Of a stretch of DNA of 64,000 bases, positions 16,811 to 24,741 are shown in pieces. Both the position numbers and the translations under genes were made by a program. Origin of the DNA: an uncultured Oscillospiraceae bacterium (lineage in GTDB: Bacteria > Bacillota > Clostridia > Oscillospirales > Oscillospiraceae). Under the pieces are notes generated by a model. The model saw only the letters and a list, made by a program, of their open reading frames with translations, had not been told where the DNA came from and did not search any database. Positions within the stretch are counted from its first letter, which is position 1; every line of letters starts with the position of its first letter. The stretch lies in NCBI GenBank assembly GCA_900756575.1, contig CAAEKQ010000008.1, positions 11,274 through 75,273 on the forward strand, written 5' to 3'.

Positions 16811-18118
16811 ATGGCATACACCTATGAAGATTACAAGAAGATGTACGCTGAGAAGAAGCGTACCCTTCAGGAGTGCCTGGACATGATTCAGTCCGGCGAC
16901 CACATTTGCTTCGGCAAGGACTGCAATGAACCCCTGCTGTTCTGCCAGCAGCTGCACACCGTTGCCCATCGGGTAGAGGACGTTACCGTGCTCAAGGGCC
17001 GTTCCTCCGACTTCGGCTTTCTCCAGAATGCGGACGTGGCCGGTCACATTATGACCCAGTCCGCGTTCTTCTCCAAGGGCTGGCAGCGTCCCCTGGAAAA
17101 AGGCACCTGCACCTTTGTTCCCAACGATCTCCACGACCAGCCCATCTGGTACAACGGCGCCAACCCCCGGAACACCTACATTGCCGCCGTCACCCCCATG
17201 GACGAGAACGGCAACTTCCAGGTGAACCTCTCCCAGATGTGGGAGCGCGACATTGACCCCCTGTCCTGTAAAAAGATCATTCTGGAGGTCAACAAAAATC
17301 TGAAGACCATCAACGGCGGCGTAGACATCAACATCAAGGACGTAGATGCCTTCTATGAGGCCGAGTATCCCATCTATGAGATTCAGGATGCGCCTTCCTC
17401 CGAGATTGACAACGTCATCGGTCAGTATGTGGCCGAGCTGGTTCACGACGGCGATACCATTCAGCTGGGCATCGGCTCTTTGCCCAATGCCTGCGCCCGG
17501 AACCTGATGGACAAGAAGGATCTGGGCATTCACAGCGAAATGTTCACCAACCTCATGGGCACCATGGTGGAGAAGGGCGTTATCACCGGCGCACGGAAGA
17601 ATCTGAACCCCGGTAAGCATATCTTCTGCTTTGCCGGCGGCACCAACCACCTGTTCGATATGCTCCACGAGGATCCCAACTGCATCATCCGTCCTGCTTC
17701 TTATGTCACCGATCCCATGGTAATCCGTCAGAACGACAACATGGTTTCCATCAACGCCATTATGGAAATTGACCTCACCGGCCAGGTTTGCTCCGAGTCC
17801 ATCGGCACCCGCCAGTATTCCGGCCCGGGCGGTGCATTTGACTTTGCTTACGGTGCAGCCCACAGTAAGGGTGGCCGCAGCATTCTGATTATGCACTCCA
17901 CCACCAACAAGGGTGAGTCCAAGATCAAGCCCATTCTGACTCCCGGCGCCGTGGTCACCATTCCCCGTCCCTATGTGGATATCGTGGTCACTGAGTACGG
18001 CATTGCCCATATGCGTGGTCAGACCGTGCAAAGCCGCGTAAAGAACCTCATTGCCATCGCCCATCCTGACGTCCGCGAGGAGCTGACCCGCGAGGCACAG
18101 AAGCTGTTCTACATCTAA
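16811..18118 (+). CDS. Acetyl-CoA hydrolase/transferase family CoA-transferase (paralog 3)
   Basis: A 435-residue CoA-transferase. It shares the YEDYKKMYAEKK start with paralog 1 but has the more usual C-lobe loop SGPGGAFDFAYG. The expected catalytic Glu243 is in IHSEMF and the CoA loop is LGIGSLPNAC (219-228). It is divergently transcribed from the PucR-type regulator, the only one of the three paralogs with an adjacent regulator. Codon use is strongly biased, suggesting high expression. Likely role: interconversion of acyl-CoAs with acetate or another short acid in fermentation; the substrates are not defined. Confidence 0.88.
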   Translation: MAYTYEDYKKMYAEKKRTLQECLDMIQSGDHICFGKDCNEPLLFCQQLHTVAHRVEDVTVLKGRSSDFGFLQNADVAGHIMTQSAFFSKGWQRPLEKGTCTFVPNDLHDQPIWYNGANPRNTYIAAVTPMDENGNFQVNLSQMWERDIDPLSCKKIILEVNKNLKTINGGVDINIKDVDAFYEAEYPIYEIQDAPSSEIDNVIGQYVAELVHDGDTIQLGIGSLPNACARNLMDKKDLGIHSEMFTNLMGTMVEKGVITGARKNLNPGKHIFCFAGGTNHLFDMLHEDPNCIIRPASYVTDPMVIRQNDNMVSINAIMEIDLTGQVCSESIGTRQYSGPGGAFDFAYGAAHSKGGRSILIMHSTTNKGESKIKPILTPGAVVTIPRPYVDIVVTEYGIAHMRGQTVQSRVKNLIAIAHPDVREELTREAQKLFYI

Positions 18119-18151
18119 TTTCACTACCTCCAGTCGTAAGACTGATAGCCA

Positions 18152-18197
18152 AGAACCCCCATGCAGAGATGGTCACTGCATAGGGGTTCTATTTTTA
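18152..18197. terminator. Terminator between CoA-transferase 3 and dus
   Basis: AGAACCCCCATGCAG pairs with CTGCATAGGGGTTCT (18152-18166 with 18176-18190, one mismatch), followed by ATTTTTAT. The leftward dus gene ends here too. Confidence 0.85.
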
Positions 18198-19160
18198 TGG
18201 CTGCCAGTTGATGTCCGCGTCCTGCCGCAGGGGAAGTTCCCGGAAGATTCGCGTGGTAATGGCCTGATATTCGGTGAGCGAGGTGGTTTTCCGCAGGAGT
18301 TTTTGATATTTTTCCCGCCCGTCAAACAGCAGAATCAAATAGCTCCAGACCTCCTTCATACGGAACATGGTATTCCGCGGGCTGCCCACCCGTGCGGCGG
18401 TGGCATCGAACAATTCCCCATGGAAATTCTCAATGGCATCTATTGTCGGGCCGCCGGTGCCCTGAATCTGCTGTACCAGCGCCGGATTTGCCACCAGACC
18501 GCGGCCCAGCATCATGCCGGACATAGTGGGGTAGGCTGTTTCCATTCGTTTTGCATCTCCGGCAACGCCAACGCCGCCACTGAGGGCCACGGGGAACGGG
18601 CACTCCGCCAGCGCCTTTTCAAAATACCCCATGCGCACAGGGTGACGATACAGATCCGCCCGCACCCGGGGATGCACCGTCAGTTCTCCAATGGGATACT
18701 GCCGATACAGCTCCAGCAGCGGCTCGAATTCCTCCGGATCGTCCATGCCCAGGCGAGTTTTGATGGAAACCGTGATGGGCGTTTTCTCAAATACCTCGTC
18801 TAAAAATGCCCGCAGCTTGTCCGGATGCGCCAGGAATCCGGAGCCCTTTCCCTTTGCGGTGACGGTGCCGGAGGGGCAGCCCAGGTTCAAGTTGACCTCC
18901 TGATAGCCCAGCTCCTTCAGTTTTTCCGCCGCCTGGAGAAACGGCCCCGGCTGATTGGTCAACAGCTGCGGCACCAATTCAAAGCCGAAATTATTCTCCG
19001 GGAGCACCTGGCGCAAATCCTTTTTTGTAATGGCCGGGCCGTCGGAGGTGGGGGAGAGGAAGGGGGTATAGTACCGGTCCACCCCGGGGAAATACCGGTG
19101 ATGGAGCGAACGAAACACGTCGTCCGTGATTCCCTCCAGAGGAGCAAAATAATATCGCAT
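18195..19160 (-). CDS. tRNA-dihydrouridine synthase
   Basis: A 321-residue FMN enzyme that reduces uridines in the tRNA D-loop. It starts MRYYFAPLEGITDDVFR, the standard Dus start, so ATG 19160 is preferred over the ATG three codons upstream and over longer open frames that run across the promoter. The catalytic Cys95 lies in NLNLGCPSGTV, with the following GKGSG; IKTRLGMDD and VHPRVRADLYRHP are further family motifs, and the FMN-phosphate GGVGVAGDAK is also present. It is divergent from a MarR-MATE operon, with the two promoters 14 bp apart. Confidence 0.92.
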   Translation of the reverse strand: MRYYFAPLEGITDDVFRSLHHRYFPGVDRYYTPFLSPTSDGPAITKKDLRQVLPENNFGFELVPQLLTNQPGPFLQAAEKLKELGYQEVNLNLGCPSGTVTAKGKGSGFLAHPDKLRAFLDEVFEKTPITVSIKTRLGMDDPEEFEPLLELYRQYPIGELTVHPRVRADLYRHPVRMGYFEKALAECPFPVALSGGVGVAGDAKRMETAYPTMSGMMLGRGLVANPALVQQIQGTGGPTIDAIENFHGELFDATAARVGSPRNTMFRMKEVWSYLILLFDGREKYQKLLRKTTSLTEYQAITTRIFRELPLRQDADINWQP

Positions 19161-19190
19161 ATGGTTCATCCAATCTAAAATGTTTCCTCT

Positions 19191-19220
19191 ATCATACCCG
19201 ATAAAGAAAGTTCCCGTCAA
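19191..19220 (-). promoter_or_regulatory. Promoter of dus
   Basis: Minus strand: TTGACG (19220-19215), 18 bp, TATGAT (19196-19191). The transcript leader would be very short. Confidence 0.65.
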
Positions 19221-19234
19221 GTGTGTCATTTCGC

Positions 19235-19263
19235 TTGACATTGAAAGGATTGCGCGGTATAAT
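19235..19263 (+). promoter_or_regulatory. Perfect-consensus promoter of the MarR-MATE operon
   Basis: TTGACA (19235-19240), 17 bp, TATAAT (19258-19263). Such a strong promoter in front of a repressor gene fits autorepression. Confidence 0.88.
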
Positions 19264-19304
19264 TCCAAGGTCTGAAATCGGACTTAATGAGAGGAGCACT
19301 GTCT

Positions 19305-19760
19305 ATGGATTTCACCTTGCAAACGCGGCTGGCCCGATATAACCAGCTCTGCCGGGGCTATGACAGCATCTATCGTCAGGCGGCATTGGAGGCCGGCATT
19401 TCCTTTGTGCCCTATTACATTTTATTGATGCTCTGCGCCACCGATCAGCCCCAGACACAGAGCGACATTCAAAAAAATTCGTTCTATCCCAAGCAGACCA
19501 TCAACTCCGCGGTGATGCGTCTACAGGAGTTGGGTTATCTGACCCTCCAGCCCCAGGGCCGCCGGAAAATTCTGACCATCACTGAGGCGGGACAGGAATT
19601 CTGCCGCAGACGGGTGCTGCCGGTATTGTCCGCCGAAGAGGAATCCTTTATGGAGCTGACCCCTCAGGAGCAGGAGCAGATGATTCTCACCACAGAAAAG
19701 CATTTACGATTGTTCCGCCAGCGCTTTGCGGAAAATACGGAATCATCAGGGAAAGAATAG
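19305..19760 (+). CDS. MarR family transcriptional regulator
   Basis: A 151-residue winged-helix protein. ATG 19305 is chosen because GAGGAG lies eight bases upstream; an ATG at 19287 would place that RBS inside the gene. The recognition region is TQSDIQKNSFYPKQTINSAV followed by the wing LTLQPQGRRKILTITEAG, both typical of MarR proteins. It directly precedes a MATE exporter (9-base gap with AGGAGG), the same arrangement as MepR-MepA of Staphylococcus, so it probably represses the exporter and releases on ligand binding. Confidence 0.88.
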   Translation: MDFTLQTRLARYNQLCRGYDSIYRQAALEAGISFVPYYILLMLCATDQPQTQSDIQKNSFYPKQTINSAVMRLQELGYLTLQPQGRRKILTITEAGQEFCRRRVLPVLSAEEESFMELTPQEQEQMILTTEKHLRLFRQRFAENTESSGKE

Positions 19761-19769
19761 GAGGTTTTT

Positions 19770-21143
19770 ATGAGTCAAAACGATATTGCAAGGGACATGA
19801 CCCAAGGCCCTGTGCTTCGGCAGCTTGCGATCTTCGCCATTCCCGTTGCCCTTGCCAATGCACTCCAGGCCATTTACAGCATGGTGGACATGGTGGTGGT
19901 GGGCCAGGTAGTTGGTTCTTCGGGACTTTCCGCCGTTGGCATTGGCGGTCAGCTACTGAATATGTTCCTGTGCATCGGCATGGGCTTCAGCTTTGGCGCA
20001 CAGATTCTGCTGAGCCAGCAGGTTGGCGCAAAGGATCATGACTTGCAGCCCACCATCGGCACGCTGTTTACCACCGAACTCATTGCCAGCGTGATTTTCG
20101 GCATTTTGGGCATTGTATTCTGTAATCCGCTGCTGCGCATGATGAATACGCCGGAGGCAGCCTGGGCCGATGCCCGCAGCTACACCATAATCTGCTGCTG
20201 CGGCATGGTGTTTATCTACGGCTACAACGCCGTTGGCGCCATTCTTCGGGGCATGGGCGAAAGCAAGCTCCCCATGATCTTTATTGCCATTGCATCCGCA
20301 GTCAATCTGGTGCTGGATGTGGTATTCGTAGCAGGATTTCATATGCGCGCTGCCGGTGCGGCCCTGGCAACGGTCATTGCCCAGGGCGTAAGCTTCGTGA
20401 TCTCTGTGATCTATCTCTACAAAAACAGGGCGCGCCTTGGATTTGACTTCAAGCTCCATAGCTTTAAGCCCAGCAAGGAGCGGCTGGTTCCCATTTGCAA
20501 GCTTGGCATCCCTTATATTGCCCAGTGGCTGCTGATTACCTGCTCCATGATGTACGTCAATGCCCGGGTCAATATGTTCGGTGTTACGGCATCGGCGGTG
20601 GACTCCATTGGCAACAAGCTCAACTCCATTGTCAACATCGTGGTGGGCGCTGTTTCCGTTTCCAGTGCCACGATGATCGGCCAGTGCTTCGGCGCAAGAA
20701 AACTGGATCGCATCAAGCACTGCTATCGGGCCTGCCTTGCCATCTGCATGATCTCCTGCGCCATTCTCTGCGGCGCCTACCTGCTGTTCCCCAAGCAGAT
20801 TTTCCATCTGTTCAGCTCTGAATCGGATGTGATTGCCATGGCCCCCCAGTACATGGTCATTGCAGCAGTTTGGGTGCTGTCCATCTGCACCATGACCGCG
20901 CCCTATTCCGTAGTAGACGGTGTGGGCAACGCCATGCTGGGTCTGGTGATCTCCGTGCTGGACGGTGTGGTTGCCCGAATCGGTCTCTGCATCCTTCTTG
21001 GCAATACCATGGGCCTGTCCGGCTTCTGGCTGGGCAATGCGCTGGCCGGATTCGTTACCACCATTATGGCCGGTGTTTATTACTACTCCGGCGCATGGAA
21101 AAAGCGTCATCTTCTGCTCAAACGGGACGAAGCTCCGCAGTAA
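19770..21143 (+). CDS. MATE family multidrug exporter (second of three)
   Basis: A 457-residue, 12-helix membrane protein with two MatE domains: FAIPVALANALQAIYSMVDM and VVVGQVVGSSGLSAVGIG in the first half, VNMFGVTASAVDSIGNKL in the second. It is related to but distinct from the MATE proteins at 8766 and 32059. It lies in an operon with a MarR regulator, so induction by an exported toxic compound is likely. AGGAGG precedes the ATG and a strong terminator follows. Confidence 0.92.
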   Translation: MSQNDIARDMTQGPVLRQLAIFAIPVALANALQAIYSMVDMVVVGQVVGSSGLSAVGIGGQLLNMFLCIGMGFSFGAQILLSQQVGAKDHDLQPTIGTLFTTELIASVIFGILGIVFCNPLLRMMNTPEAAWADARSYTIICCCGMVFIYGYNAVGAILRGMGESKLPMIFIAIASAVNLVLDVVFVAGFHMRAAGAALATVIAQGVSFVISVIYLYKNRARLGFDFKLHSFKPSKERLVPICKLGIPYIAQWLLITCSMMYVNARVNMFGVTASAVDSIGNKLNSIVNIVVGAVSVSSATMIGQCFGARKLDRIKHCYRACLAICMISCAILCGAYLLFPKQIFHLFSSESDVIAMAPQYMVIAAVWVLSICTMTAPYSVVDGVGNAMLGLVISVLDGVVARIGLCILLGNTMGLSGFWLGNALAGFVTTIMAGVYYYSGAWKKRHLLLKRDEAPQ

Positions 21144-21160
21144 ATCCCCCCAAATATACA

Positions 21161-21198
21161 AATCCCTGCTCCCGATTGGAAGCAGGGATTGTTTTTTC
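21161..21198. terminator. Terminator between the MATE gene and the flavoprotein gene
   Basis: A 10-bp perfect stem AATCCCTGCT/AGCAGGGATT is followed by GTTTTTTC; convergent genes meet here. Confidence 0.88.
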
Positions 21199-21202
21199 AG
21201 TT

Positions 21203-22588
21203 TTACTTGCCCTCGCGCTTGGCAATGGTTCTTGCCACGTGAACGCCGGATGCGCCAGCCTGAGCAAGGCCGCGGGTGATGCCTGCGCCGTCGCCGATGG
21301 CAAACATATTCTCCAGCGGAGTTTCCAGTTCGCCGGACAGCTGGAGCCGTGCGGAGTAGAACTTGACCTCTACACCGTAGAGCAGGGTATCCTGGTTTGC
21401 GGTGCCGGGAGCCAGCTTATCCAGAGCATAGATCATCTCAATGATGTTGTCCATATGCCGCTTGGGCAGAACCAGGCTCAGGTCGCCGGGGGTTGCATTC
21501 AGAGTGGGCTTGGTGAAGCTCTTACCCAGACGATGCTCGTTGGTACGAACGCCCTTAATGAGGTCGCCAAACCGCTGCACCAGTACGCCGCCGCCCAGCA
21601 TATTGCTGAGGGATGCGATGTGCTTGCCGTAGGTATAGGGCTCCTTGAAGGGGGAGGTAAAGCGGTTGGAAACCAGCAATGCGAAGTTGGTGTTTTCACT
21701 GCGCAGGGCAGGATCGGAATAGGAATGGCCGTTGACGGTAATCAGGCCGTCTACGTTCTCGGATACCACATGGCCGTAGGGGTTCATGCAGAAGGTACGC
21801 ACCTGGTCGTTATACTGCTTGGTGCGGTAAACCAGCTTGGACTCATAGACCACACTGGTGATATGCTCAAATACCTTAGCCGGGAGTTCAACCCGAACGC
21901 CCAGGTCTACCTGGTTGTTAATCAGAGGAAGCTTCAGCTTTTTGCATTCCTCGCAGAACCATTCTGCGCCGCTGCGGCCGGGGGCTGCCACCAGGTACTT
22001 ACAGGTAATGGTATCGTTGTCCAGGGTCAGGGTATATTCGCCATTGTCCTCCCGGGCAATGGTGCGGACAGGGGTGCGGAACCGGAATTCCACATGATCC
22101 TTCATATGCTCATAGATGCACTGGAGAATTTTCAGGTTGTTCTCGGTGCCCAGGTGCTTACAGCGTGCACCCAACAGATGCAGGTCATGGTGCAGAGCCT
22201 GAACCTCGATGGCGCGGGCCTCGGGGGTCTCGGTAGAGAACACATCTTTGGTGGCGCCGTGCTCTACATTGATGGAATCCACGTAGTCAATGAGGTCCAT
22301 CAGTTCTTTTCCGTCCATATAGTCCGTGAGCCAGCCGCCGAACTGGGTGGTAAAGTTGTACTTACCGTCAGAAAATGCACCGGCACCGCCAAAGCCTGCC
22401 ATAATGGCGCAGGGCTTACAGCCGATACAGGACTTCACCTTTCCGGTGACAATGGGACACTGGCGGGAATAAATATCTGCACCCTGTTCCAGAACCAGAA
22501 CGCTCAGCTCCGGGCGCAGCTTCATCAGTTCATATCCAGCAAATACGCCAGCCTCGCCGGCGCCGATAATGGCTACATCATAATGCAT
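21203..22588 (-). CDS. FAD-dependent oxidoreductase (COG2509-like)
   Basis: A 461-residue flavoprotein. The N-terminal dinucleotide-binding motif is VAIIGAGEAGVFAG, the second FAD motif is FAIGDGAGITRGLAQAGASG near the C-terminus, and PGRSGAEWF lies between. A Cys cluster CPIVTGKVKSCIGCKPC near residue 44-60 could be redox-active or bind metal. It resembles the uncharacterised FAD-dependent dehydrogenases common in Clostridia; the substrate is unknown. GGAG precedes the ATG; monocistronic with its own promoter. Confidence 0.85.
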   Translation of the reverse strand: MHYDVAIIGAGEAGVFAGYELMKLRPELSVLVLEQGADIYSRQCPIVTGKVKSCIGCKPCAIMAGFGGAGAFSDGKYNFTTQFGGWLTDYMDGKELMDLIDYVDSINVEHGATKDVFSTETPEARAIEVQALHHDLHLLGARCKHLGTENNLKILQCIYEHMKDHVEFRFRTPVRTIAREDNGEYTLTLDNDTITCKYLVAAPGRSGAEWFCEECKKLKLPLINNQVDLGVRVELPAKVFEHITSVVYESKLVYRTKQYNDQVRTFCMNPYGHVVSENVDGLITVNGHSYSDPALRSENTNFALLVSNRFTSPFKEPYTYGKHIASLSNMLGGGVLVQRFGDLIKGVRTNEHRLGKSFTKPTLNATPGDLSLVLPKRHMDNIIEMIYALDKLAPGTANQDTLLYGVEVKFYSARLQLSGELETPLENMFAIGDGAGITRGLAQAGASGVHVARTIAKREGK

Positions 22589-22630
22589 AGTCGTTTCTCC
22601 TTCCGTAGTGGATCACTGGCAAACCAATTT

Positions 22631-22659
22631 ATTTTATCAGAGTCGGCGATAAAAAGCAA
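22631..22659 (-). promoter_or_regulatory. Promoter of the flavoprotein gene
   Basis: Minus strand: TTGCTT (22659-22654), 17 bp, TAAAAT (22636-22631). Confidence 0.7.
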
Positions 22660-22681
22660 GGACTATTTATTCCTTTTGTGG

Positions 22682-22713
22682 AAAAAGCGCCCTTCCAAGC
22701 CGGAAAGGCGCTT
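22682..22713 (-). terminator. Terminator of the parA-rlmH operon
   Basis: On the minus strand GCGCCTTTCC pairs with GGAAGGGCGC (one G-U), followed by TTTTTCC. Confidence 0.85.
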
Positions 22714-22716
22714 TCC

Positions 22717-23193
22717 TTACTTATGATACCGGCTTCCTGCCAAAATGCTTTCCGCCCGGTACAGCTGCTCCAATACCATCACCCGGCAGAGATGATGGGG
22801 AAACGTCATGGGGCTGATGCTCAGTCGGAAATCCCCCTGGGCCTTCAGACTGCTGTCGATGCCAAAGGAGGAACCCATCAGGAACACCAGGTCGGATTTC
22901 CCGCCCAGCCGCACCTGATCCAGCTTTTCCGCCAACTGCTCTGAGGAAAGGAGCTTTCCCTCCGGCGTAAAAATGCACAGCCACGCATTTTTCGGCAGCT
23001 TTTGCCGAACCGCATCCGCTTCCTTTTTCAGTGCCGCGTCGATCTGCGCCCGGGAGGGGTTGTCCGGGAGATGCACCTCCGGAAGCTCAATGATCTGGAT
23101 TCCCCCATACGCCTTTAGCCGCTTTTCATATTCCGCGCAGGCCTGACGATAAAAGGTCTCCTTCATCTTTCCGGTGACAATTAAGGTCAGCAT
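22717..23193 (-). CDS. rlmH: 23S rRNA (pseudouridine1915-N3)-methyltransferase
   Basis: A 158-residue SPOUT-fold methyltransferase of the RlmH (YbeA/YydA) family, which methylates pseudouridine 1915 of 23S rRNA in finished 70S ribosomes. The length is normal. The C-terminal knot motifs FLMGSSFGID and RLSISPMTFPHHLCRVMVLEQLYRA, together with the final YHK, are diagnostic (the conserved block is quoted only in part). It is the last gene of the leftward parA operon and overlaps the kinase gene before it by 7 bases. Confidence 0.95.
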   Translation of the reverse strand: MLTLIVTGKMKETFYRQACAEYEKRLKAYGGIQIIELPEVHLPDNPSRAQIDAALKKEADAVRQKLPKNAWLCIFTPEGKLLSSEQLAEKLDQVRLGGKSDLVFLMGSSFGIDSSLKAQGDFRLSISPMTFPHHLCRVMVLEQLYRAESILAGSRYHK

Positions 23194-23708
23194 TGCTCTT
23201 TTCTCTGCTCCAGGGCCGCAACAATCTGATCCACCATGTTTTCGATGTCGTTGCGGTTGGGATCCGCAGCAATGGTGATCTCCGCCCAGCTTTCATAAAT
23301 GGGAACCCGCTGGGCATAGAGGGTATCCAGGCTCTCGCCGGGGCCAAAGGCAATGCCCCGGGTCTTGATATTGCTGAGCCTGGCCCGCAGCTCCCCCAGC
23401 TCCACCTTTAAGTAGATCACCGTGCCGATGTCCTTCATGTGGCCCATGGCTTCCGGCTCCAGCGGAACCGAGCCGCCGGTTGCCACCACGGTATGGTGGG
23501 GATTGAGGCCGCAGATCACCCGATTTTCAATGTCCAGGAAGGCTTCTTTGCCCTCATTGTCCAAAATTTCCTGTAGGGTTTTCCCGGTTTCCTTGCAGAT
23601 TTCCAGATCGCCGTCCACAAAATCCATGGCCAGTGTTTTGGCCAGAATGACGCCGACGGTGCTTTTTCCGGCTCCGGGCATCCCAATGAGAATCAAATTA
23701 TCCTTCAC
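23187..23708 (-). CDS. Shikimate-kinase-like P-loop kinase
   Basis: A 173-residue P-loop kinase with Walker A GMPGAGKST (9-17), Asp32-x-Asp34 and ATGGSVPL, as in AroK. GTG 23708 is the start: GGAGGAC lies just upstream and the previous gene stops two bases before. The position of the usual shikimate-binding Arg (FR.LE in AroK) reads AFLDIEN here, and the GGG that contacts shikimate is GGS, whereas RVPIYE near the end keeps the lid region. No other aromatic-pathway gene is nearby. It may be a true AroK variant or a kinase of a different small molecule. Confidence 0.75.
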   Translation of the reverse strand: MKDNLILIGMPGAGKSTVGVILAKTLAMDFVDGDLEICKETGKTLQEILDNEGKEAFLDIENRVICGLNPHHTVVATGGSVPLEPEAMGHMKDIGTVIYLKVELGELRARLSNIKTRGIAFGPGESLDTLYAQRVPIYESWAEITIAADPNRNDIENMVDQIVAALEQRKEQC

Positions 23709-23709
23709 G

Positions 23710-24342
23710 TTAGTCCTCCAAATAGTAGGTGATATACCACATTCCATGCTCTCCCGCCTTGTTCTTGGTCAGGGCCACGGTGGAATCCTTCTGATCCGCC
23801 AGTACCGTCTCCGTATCGTCGTAGGCAATGCCCACATAGCCCACCTCATCGTAATACAGATAATAGTACACCACATTATCCTCCACGGCGATATTCCACA
23901 GCCGCAGATTCGTAATGGCCGAGCCACCGGAGGTTTCCACCCCATACAGAGCGTCCTCCGTGTTCATCAGCTGGATCAGGGAACGCTGGATTTCCTCATC
24001 GTCCGCAAACAGCTGGGAGATATCCTGATATGCTCCGTTGTACCAGGCCAGCATTTTATCGCCGTCCCGGCTGCCATAGAGCCGAAGTCCATTCATATTG
24101 CGGAGATCCTGAGCGGTGTCCATATAGGAATCCAGCTGATTGGCATCGGAAAACACGGATTTTGCCGCGCTCATATAATCCGTGTAGGTGGTGGTGTTGA
24201 TGACGGATTCGTCAGTTCCAAACAGCGCGCCGAGCGCATTGCCCAGGAACATACCGATCAGGAACGCGACGATCACCGCAAACACCGCCACCGCAATGGT
24301 TCTGGGAAACGGGTTTTCTTCCTTGGGGAATTTAATATCCAT
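23710..24342 (-). CDS. Single-pass membrane protein of unknown function
   Basis: A 210-residue protein with a short basic/acidic N-terminus, one transmembrane helix (TIAVAVFAVIVAFLIGMFLG, about 15-36) and an extracytoplasmic domain rich in Tyr and Asp (VYYYLYYDEVGYVGIAYDD). It has no lipobox and no cleavage site. It lies in the parA-parB-serS-mscL-kinase-rlmH operon, three bases after mscL. I do not recognise the family. Confidence 0.7.
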   Translation of the reverse strand: MDIKFPKEENPFPRTIAVAVFAVIVAFLIGMFLGNALGALFGTDESVINTTTYTDYMSAAKSVFSDANQLDSYMDTAQDLRNMNGLRLYGSRDGDKMLAWYNGAYQDISQLFADDEEIQRSLIQLMNTEDALYGVETSGGSAITNLRLWNIAVEDNVVYYYLYYDEVGYVGIAYDDTETVLADQKDSTVALTKNKAGEHGMWYITYYLED

Positions 24343-24345
24343 AGA

Positions 24346-24720
24346 TTACTTTTCCTTTAACAGATCCCGGATTTCGGTGAGCAGTTCTTCCGTGGTGGGG
24401 CCCTTGGGTTCCTCCGAGGCTTCCTCCTTCTTGGGGGTCAGCCGGTTAACCGCCTTAACAATCCAGAACACCACAAAAGCGGTAATCAGGAAGGTGACAA
24501 TGGCGTTAATCACAGCGCCAATGCCAAAGGGCCCCACAGTAATTCCAGGAAAATCCGTTTTCCCCAGAATCAGTGCAATAATAGGCGTCAGCAGATTTTC
24601 TACCACCGAGGTGACGATTGCTGTAAATGCAGAACCAATGACCACGCCAACTGCCATATCCAGCACGTTGCCACGCATAATAAAGGTCTTAAACTCAGAG
24701 ATCCATCCAGGCATTTTCAC
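24346..24720 (-). CDS. mscL: Large-conductance mechanosensitive channel
   Basis: A 124-residue membrane channel that opens under membrane tension to release solutes during osmotic downshock. The N-terminal amphipathic helix and TM1 (FKTFIMRGNVLDMAVGVVIG) and TM2 (INAIVTFLITAFVVFWIVKA) are typical, as is the charged C-terminal helix TTEELLTEIRDLLKEK. It lies between serS and the membrane protein of unknown function in a leftward operon. Confidence 0.95.
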   Translation of the reverse strand: MKMPGWISEFKTFIMRGNVLDMAVGVVIGSAFTAIVTSVVENLLTPIIALILGKTDFPGITVGPFGIGAVINAIVTFLITAFVVFWIVKAVNRLTPKKEEASEEPKGPTTEELLTEIRDLLKEK

Positions 24721-24741
24721 GGGAATATGCCTCCTTATTTT

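Noticed and set aside
20870..22726. Plus-strand frame across the MATE and flavoprotein genes
   Set aside because: It crosses a strong terminator and is a shadow of the two real genes.
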